From: Abyssibacter profundi | GTDB taxonomy: Bacteria > Pseudomonadota > Gammaproteobacteria > Nevskiales > OUC007 | Length of the DNA stretch: 64,000 nucleotides | Assembly: GCF_003151135.1 (NCBI RefSeq) | Contig: NZ_QEQK01000001.1 | Location: 292,829 to 356,828, forward strand | Direction: 5' to 3' | Position numbers and translations under genes: made by a program | Part shown: positions 17,680-27,558 of the stretch, piece by piece | Position numbering within the stretch: position 1 is the first letter of the stretch | Layout: the number at the start of each line of letters is the position of its first letter | The notes under the pieces: model-generated | What the model was told of the DNA's origin: nothing | The model's input: only the letters and a program-made list of their open reading frames with translations | Database searches by the model: none

Positions 17680-19496
17680 TACCGACCTGTTGAGTCAGAT
17701 GGCCCCGACGCCTGCTCGGCCTGTTGCAAGGCCCACAGATCGGCATAGCGGCCGCCACGCGCCAGCAGCTGGCTGTGATGGCCGGTTTCGACAATACGTC
17801 CCTGCTCCAGCACCACGATCCGGTCGGCATCGGCCACGGTGGACAGGCGATGGGCAATGATCACCGTGGTCCGGTCAGCCGCCACGGCGCGCAGGGCGCG
17901 GACCACCGATTGCTCGGATTCCGAGTCCAGCGAACTGGTGGCCTCATCGAACAGCAGAATGCCCGGCTGCTTAAGCACCGCGCGCGCAATGGCAACGCGT
18001 TGCTTCTCGCCGCCGGACAGCTTGAGCCCCCGTTCGCCGACCTGGGTGTCCAGGCCGTCCGGCAAGCTGGCGACAAAGGCTTCCAGGTGGGCCAGACGCA
18101 ACACCTCGTCAATCGCCTGCTGGCTCGCCTGGGGATTGCCGTAGGCGATGTTGTAGCCCAGCGTATCGTTGAACAGCACCGCGTCCTGCGGGACCACACC
18201 GATATTGCCGCGCAGGCTGGCCTGGCTCAGCCTGCGGACATCATGGCCGGCAACCCGGATGACGCCGGTGTCTACGTCGTAGAAACGGAAGATCAATCGG
18301 GCAAGCGTTGACTTGCCGGCACCGCTGGAACCGACCACAGCAACCGTCTCCCCAGCCGCAACCTCCAGACTCACGCCCTGCAAGATGGGCCGGCGACTGT
18401 CGTAGCCGAAGTGGACGTCTTCGAAGGCGATGGCGGCTGGAGCGCGGGGTATGTCCACGGCGGGCTCCGGGTCCTGGACCTCCGGCTCGATATCGGTGAG
18501 CCGGAACATGCGACCAATATCGGCCAATGCCTGTTTGATCTCGCGGTAGACGAAGCCCAAAAAGTTTAGCGGCACGAACAACTGCAGCATGTAGGCGTTG
18601 ACCAGCACCAAATCGCCCAGCGTCATCGTGCCCGCGACCACTTGACGACCCGCCAGCACCATCATGACCGTCACGGCGCCACCCACGATCAGCGCCTGAC
18701 CGAGGTTCAGCGTCGCCAGCGACACGCGGTTCTGGGCCATGGCGGATTCCCACTCACCCAGGCTATCGGCGTAACGGCGAGCTTCGAAGGCCTCATTACC
18801 GAAGTATTTGACAGTCTCGAAGTTCAGCAGCGCGTCGATGGCGCGGGTATTGGCACGCGATGCCAGCCGGTTCTGACGACGCACGTAGCCGGTTCGCCAT
18901 TCGGTCACGACCACGGAAAAGACGATGTAGAGGGTCACGGCCACGGCGATGACTGCGGCATAGGTCCAGGAGTAGCCCACCAGCAGAATGCCGGCGACCA
19001 GGCCGATCTCGATCAGCGTGGGCACGATGTTGAATGCCATGAACCGCAGCAGGAACCGGATGCCCGCGACGCCACGCTCGATGTCCCGCGACAATCCGCC
19101 CGTGCGCCGCGCCAGATGAAAGCCCAGATCCAGCCGATTGAGGTGATCAAAAACCTCCAGCGCCACGCGGCTCATCGCGCGCTCGGTCACCCGGCCAAAG
19201 ACCACATCGCGCAACTCACCAAACGCCACGGTGGCAAAGCGTAACGCGCCGTATGCCAACAACAGGGCCAACGGCAACACGATGACGGTCTGCTCCGCGA
19301 CATCCAGTGCATCGACGATGTGTTTGAGTACGACGGGCAAGGCCACCGTTGCTGCCTTGGCCGCGATCAGGCACAGGGTGGCCAGCAAAACACGGCCACG
19401 AAATGTCAGCAGATAAGGCGCGAGCCGCACCACGGCACGCCATTCACCGGGCTCGGGTGGACGCTGATCATCGGCTCCGGCGGTCGATGGCCTCAT
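17679..19496 (-). CDS. ATM1/HMT1-type ABC transporter, fused permease-ATPase
   Basis: 605 residues. The membrane domain (about 35-330) has six helices with the conserved ERGVAGIRFLLRFM and NFETVKYFGNE segments seen in ATM1-type half exporters. The ATPase domain has Walker A GSSGAGKST, the signature LSGGEKQR, and Walker B ILLFDEATSSLD. ATM1-like proteins export glutathione-type or sulphur-containing compounds and can confer heavy-metal tolerance; the substrate here is inferred only from the family. Translationally coupled to the downstream anchored protein. Confidence 0.92.
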   Translation of the reverse strand: MRPSTAGADDQRPPEPGEWRAVVRLAPYLLTFRGRVLLATLCLIAAKAATVALPVVLKHIVDALDVAEQTVIVLPLALLLAYGALRFATVAFGELRDVVFGRVTERAMSRVALEVFDHLNRLDLGFHLARRTGGLSRDIERGVAGIRFLLRFMAFNIVPTLIEIGLVAGILLVGYSWTYAAVIAVAVTLYIVFSVVVTEWRTGYVRRQNRLASRANTRAIDALLNFETVKYFGNEAFEARRYADSLGEWESAMAQNRVSLATLNLGQALIVGGAVTVMMVLAGRQVVAGTMTLGDLVLVNAYMLQLFVPLNFLGFVYREIKQALADIGRMFRLTDIEPEVQDPEPAVDIPRAPAAIAFEDVHFGYDSRRPILQGVSLEVAAGETVAVVGSSGAGKSTLARLIFRFYDVDTGVIRVAGHDVRRLSQASLRGNIGVVPQDAVLFNDTLGYNIAYGNPQASQQAIDEVLRLAHLEAFVASLPDGLDTQVGERGLKLSGGEKQRVAIARAVLKQPGILLFDEATSSLDSESEQSVVRALRAVAADRTTVIIAHRLSTVADADRIVVLEQGRIVETGHHSQLLARGGRYADLWALQQAEQASGPSDSTGR

Positions 19497-19520
19497 GCGC
19501 GGTCACGCTCTGCGCGGGCA

Positions 19521-20564
19521 TCAGCCACCGAGCACCTGCTCGGCGCGGGTGTCGATGCTGCGCAGCCGTTGCTCCAGTGTCTGACGTTCCTGGGCATCGG
19601 CGGTACTCAGAATGGCTTGCTGCATGTACGCCAGCCCGACATCCACATCGCCGGCCAGGTAATGGGTTTCGCCCAGCGCGAACATCAACGCCGCCTGCAT
19701 GGGCGCGACATCCTCACCGCCCATTTGCAGTTCATCGTAGGCACGCTGCGCGTCTTGGACGGCCGTCAGCGCCGATTGGGCTTGCCCTTGCAGTGACAGG
19801 TTCTCGGCCAGGCGCAATTGAGCCCGGACCCGCGCTTCGCCCGTTTGCTCGGCCACCAGGCGGCGCAGGGCGGACTCGGCACGTTGCAGGCGTCTGCGGT
19901 TGTCGGCCGGATCAAGCTGGAAGCGCTCGTCAGTGGCGCGCAGCGTTTCGATCTGCGCGAGCAGATCCAGGGTATCGGCGTCCATCACCGTATCGAGCAG
20001 CGGCGACAGCGCCAGCCACGCGCCCTCGGCATCCTGCTGCAGGAACAGCACGCGTGCCAGCGTCGTTTGCAGCGCTGCATCATCCGGGTGGCGGGCACGC
20101 GCCTGATGCAGCGCCCGCTCGGCATCCGCCGGGCGGCCCAGCATGACGAGGCATTCGGCCTGTCGGCGCAGCGACTGATGCCAGGGCCGTGAGCCTTCGG
20201 TGAGCGTCCGGGTCAGACCCTCCAGCCGCGGCAGCCAGTCCGCGCAAAGCTCGGGATTCAGCCGGTAACGCGCGAAGGTTTGCTGCATGCGCAGGTAGGT
20301 GTCCGGCAAAGGGTCGCCAGCAACCGATTCGGGAATATCCGCGACACGGTCCCGCTTCGCAGGCAGCTGATTCCCCAGCTGCGGATCAGATCCATTGGGT
20401 GAATGCGCCAGCAGCTTGGCGGGGGGAGCCATCGGCGCAGTCGGGGGCGCGGCAGTCACTGCCGGCGCTGTCGGCACTTGCTCGGGCTGAGGCTCGGGCC
20501 ACCACCACCAAAGCAGCAAGCCGCCACCCAGTACGGCGCAGAGCAAAACAGAGCCGCGCTTCAC
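19521..20564 (-). CDS. Signal-anchored TPR-like protein of unknown function
   Basis: 347 residues. An N-terminal hydrophobic anchor ending WWWW is followed by a proline/alanine-rich linker (about 25-55) and a helical domain. The helical part (about 90-345) has tetratricopeptide-type patterns such as AECLVMLGRPADAERALHQARARHPDD and LARVLFLQQDAEGAWLAL. It probably acts as a periplasmic interaction scaffold. It lies 24 bases upstream of the ATM1-like gene on the same strand and may be part of that transcript. Confidence 0.6.
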   Translation of the reverse strand: MKRGSVLLCAVLGGGLLLWWWWPEPQPEQVPTAPAVTAAPPTAPMAPPAKLLAHSPNGSDPQLGNQLPAKRDRVADIPESVAGDPLPDTYLRMQQTFARYRLNPELCADWLPRLEGLTRTLTEGSRPWHQSLRRQAECLVMLGRPADAERALHQARARHPDDAALQTTLARVLFLQQDAEGAWLALSPLLDTVMDADTLDLLAQIETLRATDERFQLDPADNRRRLQRAESALRRLVAEQTGEARVRAQLRLAENLSLQGQAQSALTAVQDAQRAYDELQMGGEDVAPMQAALMFALGETHYLAGDVDVGLAYMQQAILSTADAQERQTLEQRLRSIDTRAEQVLGG

Positions 20565-20681
20565 GAAGAATCCATCAGCTGAACTGGTTCAAACCGCCAC
20601 CGGGGAGTGCGCTGCCGAACATCGGCAGGCATGCGGCACGCGTGAGCCCATGATTGCGCACGCAGGCCGCGGACGTGCGGG

Positions 20682-21089
20682 CTACCAGACGTGCTCGTGA
20701 ATCGCGAGAATCGCCTTCAGCACGTCACGGCGGGAGATGGAACCGATGAGACGGTTGTCATCCATCACCGGATACCGTTTGAACGGCTTTTCCATGAACA
20801 TCTTGGCGATCTCGATGACGCTGGTGTCGCCTTCCACGGTGATGACGTCAGGGCTCATAAACTCCGACACCTTGCCGCCAGCCTCGCCGTAGTACCCGGC
20901 GTGCGTTGCCACGCGCATGCAGTCTTTCTCAGACAACAGGCCAACCAGACGACCCATTTTGTCGACAACCGGTGCGCCCGAAATCCCCTTGTCCAGGAGA
21001 ATGCGGATGGCTTCCATGACGCTGGTATCGGGTGACAGGGTCACCAGATTCGCCGTCATGTAGTCCTTGGCCTTGATCGAGTGCAGCAT
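20682..21089 (-). CDS. Two-CBS-domain protein
   Basis: 135 residues made of a tandem CBS pair: the first at about 8-65 (MTANLVTLSPDTSVMEAIRIL), the second at about 77-130 (MSPDVITVEGDTSVIEIAKM). Bateman pairs bind adenine nucleotides and act as energy sensors, usually attached to or near a target. A strong GGGGAGG precedes the ATG by 3 bases. It lies 39 bases downstream of nqrM on the same strand, so it may be the last gene of the nqr transcript. Confidence 0.85.
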   Translation of the reverse strand: MLHSIKAKDYMTANLVTLSPDTSVMEAIRILLDKGISGAPVVDKMGRLVGLLSEKDCMRVATHAGYYGEAGGKVSEFMSPDVITVEGDTSVIEIAKMFMEKPFKRYPVMDDNRLIGSISRRDVLKAILAIHEHVW

Positions 21090-21128
21090 CCGCCTCCCCT
21101 TGCCTCGTCGTGGTCCGATATTCGCAGT

Positions 21129-21332
21129 CTAAGCCCGATAGGCCCGTGATGCATCGTGGGCCGGCGCGCTGAACTCGGCCTCACACTTGGTCTTGCAGGC
21201 GCAGTCGATGCCGTCGATCTTGTTCAGACCGCCGCAGGAGCCCTTGATGGGGTCGCGCTTGGCCATCACGCCAACCGACATGGCGGCGACGACGGCCGAC
21301 ATGATCACGAAAGTGACGATAAACATTGCCAT
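21129..21332 (-). CDS. nqrM: NqrM, NQR maturation protein
   Basis: 67-residue membrane protein needed to insert the iron centre between NqrD and NqrE. One N-terminal membrane helix (FIVTFVIMSAVVAAMSVGVM) is followed by the hallmark IKGSCGGLN and a CACKTKC cysteine cluster. AGGAG lies 9 bases before the ATG. Directly downstream of nqrF; the apbE flavin transferase gene that often lies here in other bacteria is absent. Confidence 0.93.
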   Translation of the reverse strand: MAMFIVTFVIMSAVVAAMSVGVMAKRDPIKGSCGGLNKIDGIDCACKTKCEAEFSAPAHDASRAYRA

Positions 21333-21401
21333 GAAGCTTGCTCCTGCCTGAATTCGGAGGACTGTAACGGTTCGGACAGCCCTGAGTATGGACGTTCCGT
21401 A

Positions 21402-22619
21402 CTAACCGCCGAAATCGTCCAACATGATGTTCGAACGCTCGACACCGAGGTTCTCCAGCATGTCGATGACCGCAGCATTCATCATCGGTGGTCCGCAGAG
21501 GTAGTACTCGCAATCTTCCGGCGCCGGGTGATCCTTCAGGTAGTTGTCGTGCAGGACCTGATGGATGAACCCGGTGTAACCCTCCCAGTTGTCTTCCGGT
21601 TTGGGGTCGGACAGGGCCACATGCCATTCGAAGTTATCGTTCTCTTCGGCCAGCTTGTCGAAATGATCGACGTAGAACATCTCGCGCTTGGAGCGGGCGC
21701 CGTACCAGAAGCTCATCTTGCGGTTGCTGCCAAGACGCTTGAGCTGGTCAAAGATATGGCTGCGCATGGGCGCCATACCGGCACCGCCACCGACGAAGAC
21801 CATTTCGTTCTCGGTCTCGCGAGCGAAGAATTCACCGAATGGACCGGAGATCGTCACCTCATCGCCTGGCTTGAGGCTGAAGATGTACGAACTCATCTGG
21901 CCCGGCGGGTAATCCTTGCCCGGAGGCGGCGAAGCGATACGCACGTTGAGCATGATGATGCCGCGCTCTTCCGGGTAGTTCGCCATGGAATACGCGCGAA
22001 TCACCGGCTCCTTCACCGTTGAGGTGTACTGCCACTGGTTAAAGCGATCCCAGTCTTCGTGGAAACGCTCTTCCACCTCGAAGTCCTTGTAATGCACCGT
22101 GTGCGGCGGGGCTTCGATCTGGATGTAACCACCGGCGCGGAAGTCGACGTTCTCGCCTTCCGGCAGCTCCAGCACCAGTTCCTTAATGAACGTGGCCACG
22201 TTGTGGTTGGACCGGACCTTGGCCCGCCACTGCTTGACCCCGAACACCTCGTCCGGGACCTGGATCTTCATGTCCTGCTTAACGGTCACCTGGCAGGACA
22301 GGCGATCACCGTCGCGGGCCTCACGCTTGGTGATGTGCGATTCCTCGGTCGGCAGGATCGAGCCGCCACCTTCCATCACCTTCACGCGGCACTGCGCGCA
22401 GGTGCCACCGCCGCCACAGGCCGAGCCGACGAACAGCTGATTGTCTGCCAGCGCGCCCAGCAACTTGCCGCCCACCGGGGCCTGAACGGTCTTCTCGCCA
22501 TTGATCTCGATATTGACCGTGCCCGATGCGACGAGCTTCGACTTGGCGAACAGAATCACCATCACCAGGAACAGCACGACGGCGGTGAACAGTCCGACTC
22601 CGAGTCCGATTTCAACCAT
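21402..22619 (-). CDS. nqrF: Na+-translocating NADH:quinone reductase subunit F
   Basis: NADH-oxidising entry subunit of Na+-NQR. 405 residues: membrane helix 1-25, a 2Fe-2S ferredoxin domain with Cys68, Cys74 and Cys77 ([12 protein letters not shown]) plus the later LSCQV cysteine, then FAD- (RAYSMANYP) and NAD-binding domains ending [12 protein letters not shown] and the short conserved tail MLDDFGG. GAGGT precedes the ATG. Last structural subunit of nqrABCDEF. Confidence 0.97.
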   Translation of the reverse strand: MVEIGLGVGLFTAVVLFLVMVILFAKSKLVASGTVNIEINGEKTVQAPVGGKLLGALADNQLFVGSACGGGGTCAQCRVKVMEGGGSILPTEESHITKREARDGDRLSCQVTVKQDMKIQVPDEVFGVKQWRAKVRSNHNVATFIKELVLELPEGENVDFRAGGYIQIEAPPHTVHYKDFEVEERFHEDWDRFNQWQYTSTVKEPVIRAYSMANYPEERGIIMLNVRIASPPPGKDYPPGQMSSYIFSLKPGDEVTISGPFGEFFARETENEMVFVGGGAGMAPMRSHIFDQLKRLGSNRKMSFWYGARSKREMFYVDHFDKLAEENDNFEWHVALSDPKPEDNWEGYTGFIHQVLHDNYLKDHPAPEDCEYYLCGPPMMNAAVIDMLENLGVERSNIMLDDFGG

Positions 22620-22684
22620 GGTGTTACCTCTACCTGCGGCGAACCGGCCTTATCGACCCGCCCGCGATTGTTGCGTGATGGCGC

Positions 22685-23296
22685 TTAAAGCTGGATGCCC
22701 GAGAACGCCATGAAACCCAGCGCCATCAGACCCGTGGTAATGAACGTGATGCCCAGGCCCTGCAGGCCATCCGGTACATCGGAGTACTTCAGCTTTTCGC
22801 GCACGCCGGCCAGCGCCGTGATGGCCAATGCCCAACCGACACCAGAACCCAGCCCGTAGGTCACAGACTCGGCGAAGTTGTAGTCGCGTTCCACCATGAA
22901 CAGGCTGCCGCCCAGAATGGCGCAGTTCACTGTAATCAACGGGAGGAAGATCCCGAGGGCGTTGTAAAGCGCCGGCACGAACTTATCGAGCGTCATCTCC
23001 AGAATCTGCACCGAGGCCGCAATCACGCCGATGTAGCTGATCAGGCCCAGGAACGACAGATCCACCTCCGGCAGACCCGCCCAGGCCAATGCGCCTTCCT
23101 TGAGCAGGAACTGATAGATCAGGTTGTTCAGCGGCACGGTAATCGTCTGCACCGCGACCACGGCGGCACCCAGACCAATCGCCGTCGAGATCTTCTTGGA
23201 CACGGCCAGGAAGGTGCACATGCCCAAGAAGAAGGACAGTGCGAGGTTCTCGACGAAAACCGCCTTGATGAAAATGTTGATCAGGTCGGTCATCAC
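22685..23296 (-). CDS. nqrE: Na+-NQR subunit E
   Basis: 203-residue membrane subunit with six helices, in the RnfA/NqrE family; together with NqrD it holds an iron centre via cysteines such as Cys27 ([13 protein letters not shown]) and Cys120 (TVNCAILGG). ATGA overlap with nqrD. Confidence 0.96.
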   Translation of the reverse strand: MMTDLINIFIKAVFVENLALSFFLGMCTFLAVSKKISTAIGLGAAVVAVQTITVPLNNLIYQFLLKEGALAWAGLPEVDLSFLGLISYIGVIAASVQILEMTLDKFVPALYNALGIFLPLITVNCAILGGSLFMVERDYNFAESVTYGLGSGVGWALAITALAGVREKLKYSDVPDGLQGLGITFITTGLMALGFMAFSGIQL

Positions 23297-23958
23297 ACGA
23301 CCTCCGTGCGGTGAACTTCATGAATCTGATAATCCGGGTGCTCGACCTGCTCGGTCTTCTTGCTCCGCAGAATCCAGATGAAGATGCCAATAATGAAAAA
23401 CGCGCTGGGCGGCAACAGCATCATGCCGTTGGCCTCGTACCAGCCACCTTCAGTGGCCAGCGGAAGAATCTGGTAGCCCAGCAGCGAGCCGGAACCGAAC
23501 AGCTCGCGAATGGTGCCGACCACGATCAGGATCAACGAGTAACCCAGCCCGTTCCCCAGACCATCCAGGAAGGACACGCCTGGCGGGTTCTTCATGGCAA
23601 AGGCTTCGGCGCGGCCCATGACGATGCAGTTGGTAATGATCAGTCCAACAAACACCGACAGCTGCTTGCTGATCTCGAAGGCATAGGCCTTGAGAATCTG
23701 ATCCACCACGATTACCAACGAGGCGATGATCGTCATCTGCACGATAATGCGGATCGACGACGGGATCTGATTGCGAATCATGCTGATCGAGGCGTTGGAA
23801 CAGGCCACGACGCTGGTCAGGGCCAGGCACATGATCAGAGAGGTCACCAGATTGCTGGTCACCGCCAGCGCAGAGCAGATTCCAAGAATCTGCAGCGCAA
23901 TCGGGTTGTTATCCAGCAGCGGATCGAGAAGAGCTTTTTTCGGAGATTCTTCAGCCAT
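23293..23958 (-). CDS. nqrD: Na+-NQR subunit D
   Basis: 221-residue six-helix membrane subunit of the RnfE/NqrD family. Cysteines in IGICSALAV-like and [14 protein letters not shown] positions pair with those of NqrE for the iron site. The C-terminus carries a longer polar tail ([19 protein letters not shown]) than in Vibrio. Starts 9 bases after the nqrC stop. Confidence 0.96.
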   Translation of the reverse strand: MAEESPKKALLDPLLDNNPIALQILGICSALAVTSNLVTSLIMCLALTSVVACSNASISMIRNQIPSSIRIIVQMTIIASLVIVVDQILKAYAFEISKQLSVFVGLIITNCIVMGRAEAFAMKNPPGVSFLDGLGNGLGYSLILIVVGTIRELFGSGSLLGYQILPLATEGGWYEANGMMLLPPSAFFIIGIFIWILRSKKTEQVEHPDYQIHEVHRTEVV

Positions 23959-23967
23959 GATGTGACC

Positions 23968-24753
23968 TCAAGCGTCTGCGACGCGCTGGATGAAGGGCTT
24001 GTAGCCGTCTTCCGACAGCCAGAACTGAACGAGATTGGCGACACCGCGACTGGTCAGCGTGGCGCCCGACAGGCCGTCGACCTGGTACTTGGCGTTCTCG
24101 CTGGTGGGGTCAACCGCACCCTTGACCACGGTGGCTCGCGGCTCCCACTCGGGCCCGTAGGCCAGCTTGCCGCGCCACTGCGCCTTCCACTTGGGATTGT
24201 CGACTTCACCGCCCAGCCCCGGGGTTTCGGCATGCTCGTAGAACGACAGGCCGACGATGGTCTTGCCGTCTCCTTCCAGCGCCAGGAACCCGTAAAGGGT
24301 CGACCAAAGGCCGTAGCCACGCACCGGCAGCACCATGAACCGGATCGAATCGTCGTCGTTGCGGACCAGGAAGACCTGACCGTAGTTCTCACGACGCTTG
24401 ATGTCGGCCATGTCCTGCTCGGCCGTCAGGTTGATCGACAGCTCCGGATCCTTAGAGGACTTGCGTTGGTCGAACTCCTCGGTGTTCATCTCCGGGGCGT
24501 ACTCGCCGGTGTCGAAGTTGATCACCCGCGTCTCGAAAGCCGAGAACTGCTCATCGATCGGCCGTGACGGATCCAGCATGCCGACCACCGACAGGATGTT
24601 GCGCTTGAAATCCTGCGTCTTGTTCGTGTCCTGAATCGGCCGCAGCGTCACCGCTGCAAACGACACGATCACGGAACAGACCAGACACACGGCCAGCGCG
24701 ACCACAATCGTGCCGACGGTGCTGTCCTTACCTTGTTGCATCAAACCGGGCAT
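23968..24753 (-). CDS. nqrC: Na+-NQR subunit C
   Basis: Periplasmic FMN-carrying subunit with one N-terminal anchor. The start at 24753 (MPGLMQQGKD) is chosen because the 25 codons upstream overlap nqrB and have no family similarity. The flavinylation motif SGATLT near the C-terminus gives the threonine that receives FMN from ApbE. 261 residues, normal for NqrC. Confidence 0.95.
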   Translation of the reverse strand: MPGLMQQGKDSTVGTIVVALAVCLVCSVIVSFAAVTLRPIQDTNKTQDFKRNILSVVGMLDPSRPIDEQFSAFETRVINFDTGEYAPEMNTEEFDQRKSSKDPELSINLTAEQDMADIKRRENYGQVFLVRNDDDSIRFMVLPVRGYGLWSTLYGFLALEGDGKTIVGLSFYEHAETPGLGGEVDNPKWKAQWRGKLAYGPEWEPRATVVKGAVDPTSENAKYQVDGLSGATLTSRGVANLVQFWLSEDGYKPFIQRVADA

Positions 24754-24763
24754 TGCTGGGTCC

Positions 24764-25975
24764 TCAGGCGGCGTCGGCCACAGCCGTGCGGCGAAGCCGG
24801 CGACGGATGTTGGCCTGCATAACGCCATAGTCGATCAGTGGCGCGAAGATGTTGGCGAACAGGATGGCGAGCATGATGCCTTCCGGGAACGCCGGGTTGA
24901 CCACACGAATCAGCACGGTCATGAAACCGATGAGCGCACCGAAAATCCAGCGGCCGGTGTTGGTATGCGATGCCGACACGGGATCGGTGGCCATGAAGAA
25001 CATGCCGAAGGCCATACCACCGAGCACGAAGTGCCAGGCCGGAGTGACGGCCATCATCGGGTTCTCGCCACCGATGGCATTGAACAGCCAGGCGGTCAGC
25101 ACCATACCCACCGCAACACCGGCGGGAATCCGCCAGTTGGCCACGCCGGTCAGCATCAGGAACCCGCCACCGACGATGCACAGCAGCGCCGAGGTCGAGC
25201 CCACCGAACCCTGGATCGTGCCGATGAAGGCATCCATCCAGGTAATCCCGTTGGCTGCCAGGGCTTCCAGACCACCCGTGGCCGCCAGGCCCAGCGGCGT
25301 GGCGCCGGAGAAACCATCCACCGCCGTCCAGACCGCATCACCCGACAGCGCAGCGGGATAGGCGAAATACAGGAACGCGCGTCCGGTCAGCGCCGGGTTC
25401 AGGAAGTTCTTGCCGGTGCCGCCAAAGACTTCCTTGCCGATCACCACACCGAAAATAATGCCCAGTGACACCATCCACAGCGGCGTTGTCGCCGGCAGGA
25501 TCAAGGCGTACAGAATCGAGGTGACGAAGAAGCCCTCGTTAACCTCGTGGTTGCGGATCGCCGCGAAGATCACCTCGCAGACACCACCGGACACGAACGT
25601 CACGATGTAGATCGGCAGGAAATACCAAAGCCCGTGCCAGAAGTTGTCCCACAGGCTCGTCGGATCGGTGCCGGCAAACAGGTGGATCAACGAACCGCGC
25701 CAGCCGGGGATGGTTTCCACGCCCAGATTGGCCATGGCGGTGTTGGCCTGGTAGCCAATGTTCCAGGCACCGAAGGCGGCGCAGGGCAGCACGGCCAACC
25801 ACACGTAGATCATCACCCGCTTCAGGTCGATGCCGTCCTTGACGTGCGGCGCGCCCCGGGTGAGATCACCCGGCGAGTAGAAGAACGTGTCCACCATCTC
25901 GTAGACGGCGTAGTACTTCTCGAACTTCCCGCCCTTGGCAAAGAGCGGGTGCATCTTGTCCAGAAACTCGCGCAT
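24764..25975 (-). CDS. nqrB: Na+-NQR subunit B
   Basis: 403-residue membrane subunit that carries a covalent FMN (SGAT in DGFSGATPLG) and riboflavin and forms part of the Na+ path. RnfD/NqrB family, with the conserved N-terminal MHPLFAKGGKFEKYYAVYE. The ATG overlaps the nqrA stop (TGATG). Confidence 0.97.
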   Translation of the reverse strand: MREFLDKMHPLFAKGGKFEKYYAVYEMVDTFFYSPGDLTRGAPHVKDGIDLKRVMIYVWLAVLPCAAFGAWNIGYQANTAMANLGVETIPGWRGSLIHLFAGTDPTSLWDNFWHGLWYFLPIYIVTFVSGGVCEVIFAAIRNHEVNEGFFVTSILYALILPATTPLWMVSLGIIFGVVIGKEVFGGTGKNFLNPALTGRAFLYFAYPAALSGDAVWTAVDGFSGATPLGLAATGGLEALAANGITWMDAFIGTIQGSVGSTSALLCIVGGGFLMLTGVANWRIPAGVAVGMVLTAWLFNAIGGENPMMAVTPAWHFVLGGMAFGMFFMATDPVSASHTNTGRWIFGALIGFMTVLIRVVNPAFPEGIMLAILFANIFAPLIDYGVMQANIRRRLRRTAVADAA

Positions 25976-27333
25976 CAGCCTTCCACCTCAATCTGTTCCA
26001 GGCTGGCCCGCAGATGCGGACCAAAGTCGTACTTGCCGACGCAGACGAACGAGCAAAGCGCCAGATCCTCCTCGTCCAGCTCCAGGCAGCCGAGTTGCTG
26101 GGCCGAATCGGTGTCGCGCACGACAATGGCGCGCAGCAGCTGGGTGGCCAGCACATCCAGCGGCATCACCTTCTCGTAGTTGCCAATCGGCACCATGGCG
26201 CGCGGGCTGCCGTTCTCGGCGGTGGAAAACGCGAAACGCCGCGAACCGCGCTGCAGCGCCGAGAAGAACACGTTCATTACCGAGAACTTGTCGCCACCCG
26301 GGCGCACCCAGCCGAACAGCTGGCGCTTGCGGGCCTCGGCCACAAAGGTGATCTGCGTATGGAAGCGCCCCAGATAGGCGGCCCAGCCGCTGGCCCGGCG
26401 ACCATTCCAGACGGAGCCACTAATCGGGCGGCAGTCCACATCCTCGATGGTTTCCGGTTCGATGATGGCTTCGACGCAGGCACCCAGGCGCGTGCGAATC
26501 AGACGCGGCTTGGCAACCGGTGGGCCGGCAATGGCCACGACGCGATCGGTGTATAGACGCCCCTCGGTGAACAGCTTGCCGATGGCAATGACATCCTGGT
26601 AGCCCACATGCCAGACCGTGCGGCCAACACCCGCCGGGTCCAAGTAGTGAATATGCGTGCCCGGCAATCCGGACGGATGCGGCCCTTCAAAGGTCGCGGT
26701 CTGCACCTGCGCATCGTCGGAATGCGGCAGCGTCACGCCAGGACGCTGGCAGACGAAGACCGGGCCATCCGTCAGGCGCTTGAGCACGGCCAAGCCGTTA
26801 TTAAAGGCTTCGGACTGCTCGGCAATGATGACTGCCGGGTCAGCCGCCAGCGGATTGGAATCCATGGCGGTAACAAAAATCGAACGTGGCGACGAGCCAA
26901 CGGCTGGCGACTTGCTGTACGGCCGCGTGCGAAACGCCGTCCAAAGCCCGGACTGCACCAGCTGGTCACGCACGGCGTCACCTTCCAGCGTCCCCAGCTC
27001 AGCCGCGGAATACGCATTGAACTCGACGGCATCATTGCCTTCGATGCGAATCACCACCGACTGCAGCACACGCTTGTTGCCGCGGTTGATGGCCTCAACC
27101 ACCCCGCCGGCAGGCGCGGTGAACAGCACGCCTGGATTTTTCTTGTCCTCGAACAGCGGCTGTCCGCAGGCGACGGTCTCGCCTTCGGTCACGAGCATCG
27201 TCGGCTTCATCCCGACGTAGTCATGGCCAATCACGGCGACGCGCTGGATCTCGGGCCCGTCATGGATCACCTGCTCAGGTGCCCCGTCGATGGGAAGATC
27301 CAACCCTTTCTTGAGTTTGAAGTGTCGTGTCAC
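25975..27333 (-). CDS. nqrA: Na+-NQR subunit A
   Basis: Soluble cytoplasmic subunit linked to quinone binding, first gene of nqrABCDEF. The family start (KKGLDLPI) lies seven residues after a GTG at 27333. I prefer that start over an ATG at 27387, whose extra 18 codons do not match the family. A GGGA precedes the GTG. RnfC-like features include the conserved VGMKPTMLVTEGETV and the long run of C-terminal DVLATQLLRAI. Confidence 0.93.
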   Translation of the reverse strand: MTRHFKLKKGLDLPIDGAPEQVIHDGPEIQRVAVIGHDYVGMKPTMLVTEGETVACGQPLFEDKKNPGVLFTAPAGGVVEAINRGNKRVLQSVVIRIEGNDAVEFNAYSAAELGTLEGDAVRDQLVQSGLWTAFRTRPYSKSPAVGSSPRSIFVTAMDSNPLAADPAVIIAEQSEAFNNGLAVLKRLTDGPVFVCQRPGVTLPHSDDAQVQTATFEGPHPSGLPGTHIHYLDPAGVGRTVWHVGYQDVIAIGKLFTEGRLYTDRVVAIAGPPVAKPRLIRTRLGACVEAIIEPETIEDVDCRPISGSVWNGRRASGWAAYLGRFHTQITFVAEARKRQLFGWVRPGGDKFSVMNVFFSALQRGSRRFAFSTAENGSPRAMVPIGNYEKVMPLDVLATQLLRAIVVRDTDSAQQLGCLELDEEDLALCSFVCVGKYDFGPHLRASLEQIEVEG

Positions 27334-27477
27334 GTGTTTTCCCGGCGTGTGTCGGCCTAGCCCGCGCGCAAAGTGAGTTCGGCGCATGACTGGCTGGCGG
27401 ACCGTGGCGGCGTCAAAGACGCAGAATCAAGAGTTGCCCCGCACACAGCGATCGCGCGGCGTGTCGAGCGACGCGGG

Positions 27478-27486
27478 AGTATATCA
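27478..27486 (-). promoter_or_regulatory. Candidate nqr promoter (extended -10)
   Basis: On the minus strand the sequence TGATATACT (27486-27478) gives an extended -10 (TGnTATACT). The -35 region at 27500-27507 is poor, as is usual when an extended -10 is present. It would leave a leader of about 135-140 bases before nqrA. Not supported by anything but the motif. Confidence 0.4.
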
Positions 27487-27558
27487 CCGCCGACCCCGGC
27501 CTTTGCAGGGGTTGTCCATCAAACCTGCATGAAGGGCCGGCTGACGCCGCCCATCGAA

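Noticed and set aside
27321-27342. CACGTG with flanking T/G runs near nqrA as a parS site
   Set aside because: Only the central six bases match; the arms do not form the parS inverted repeat.
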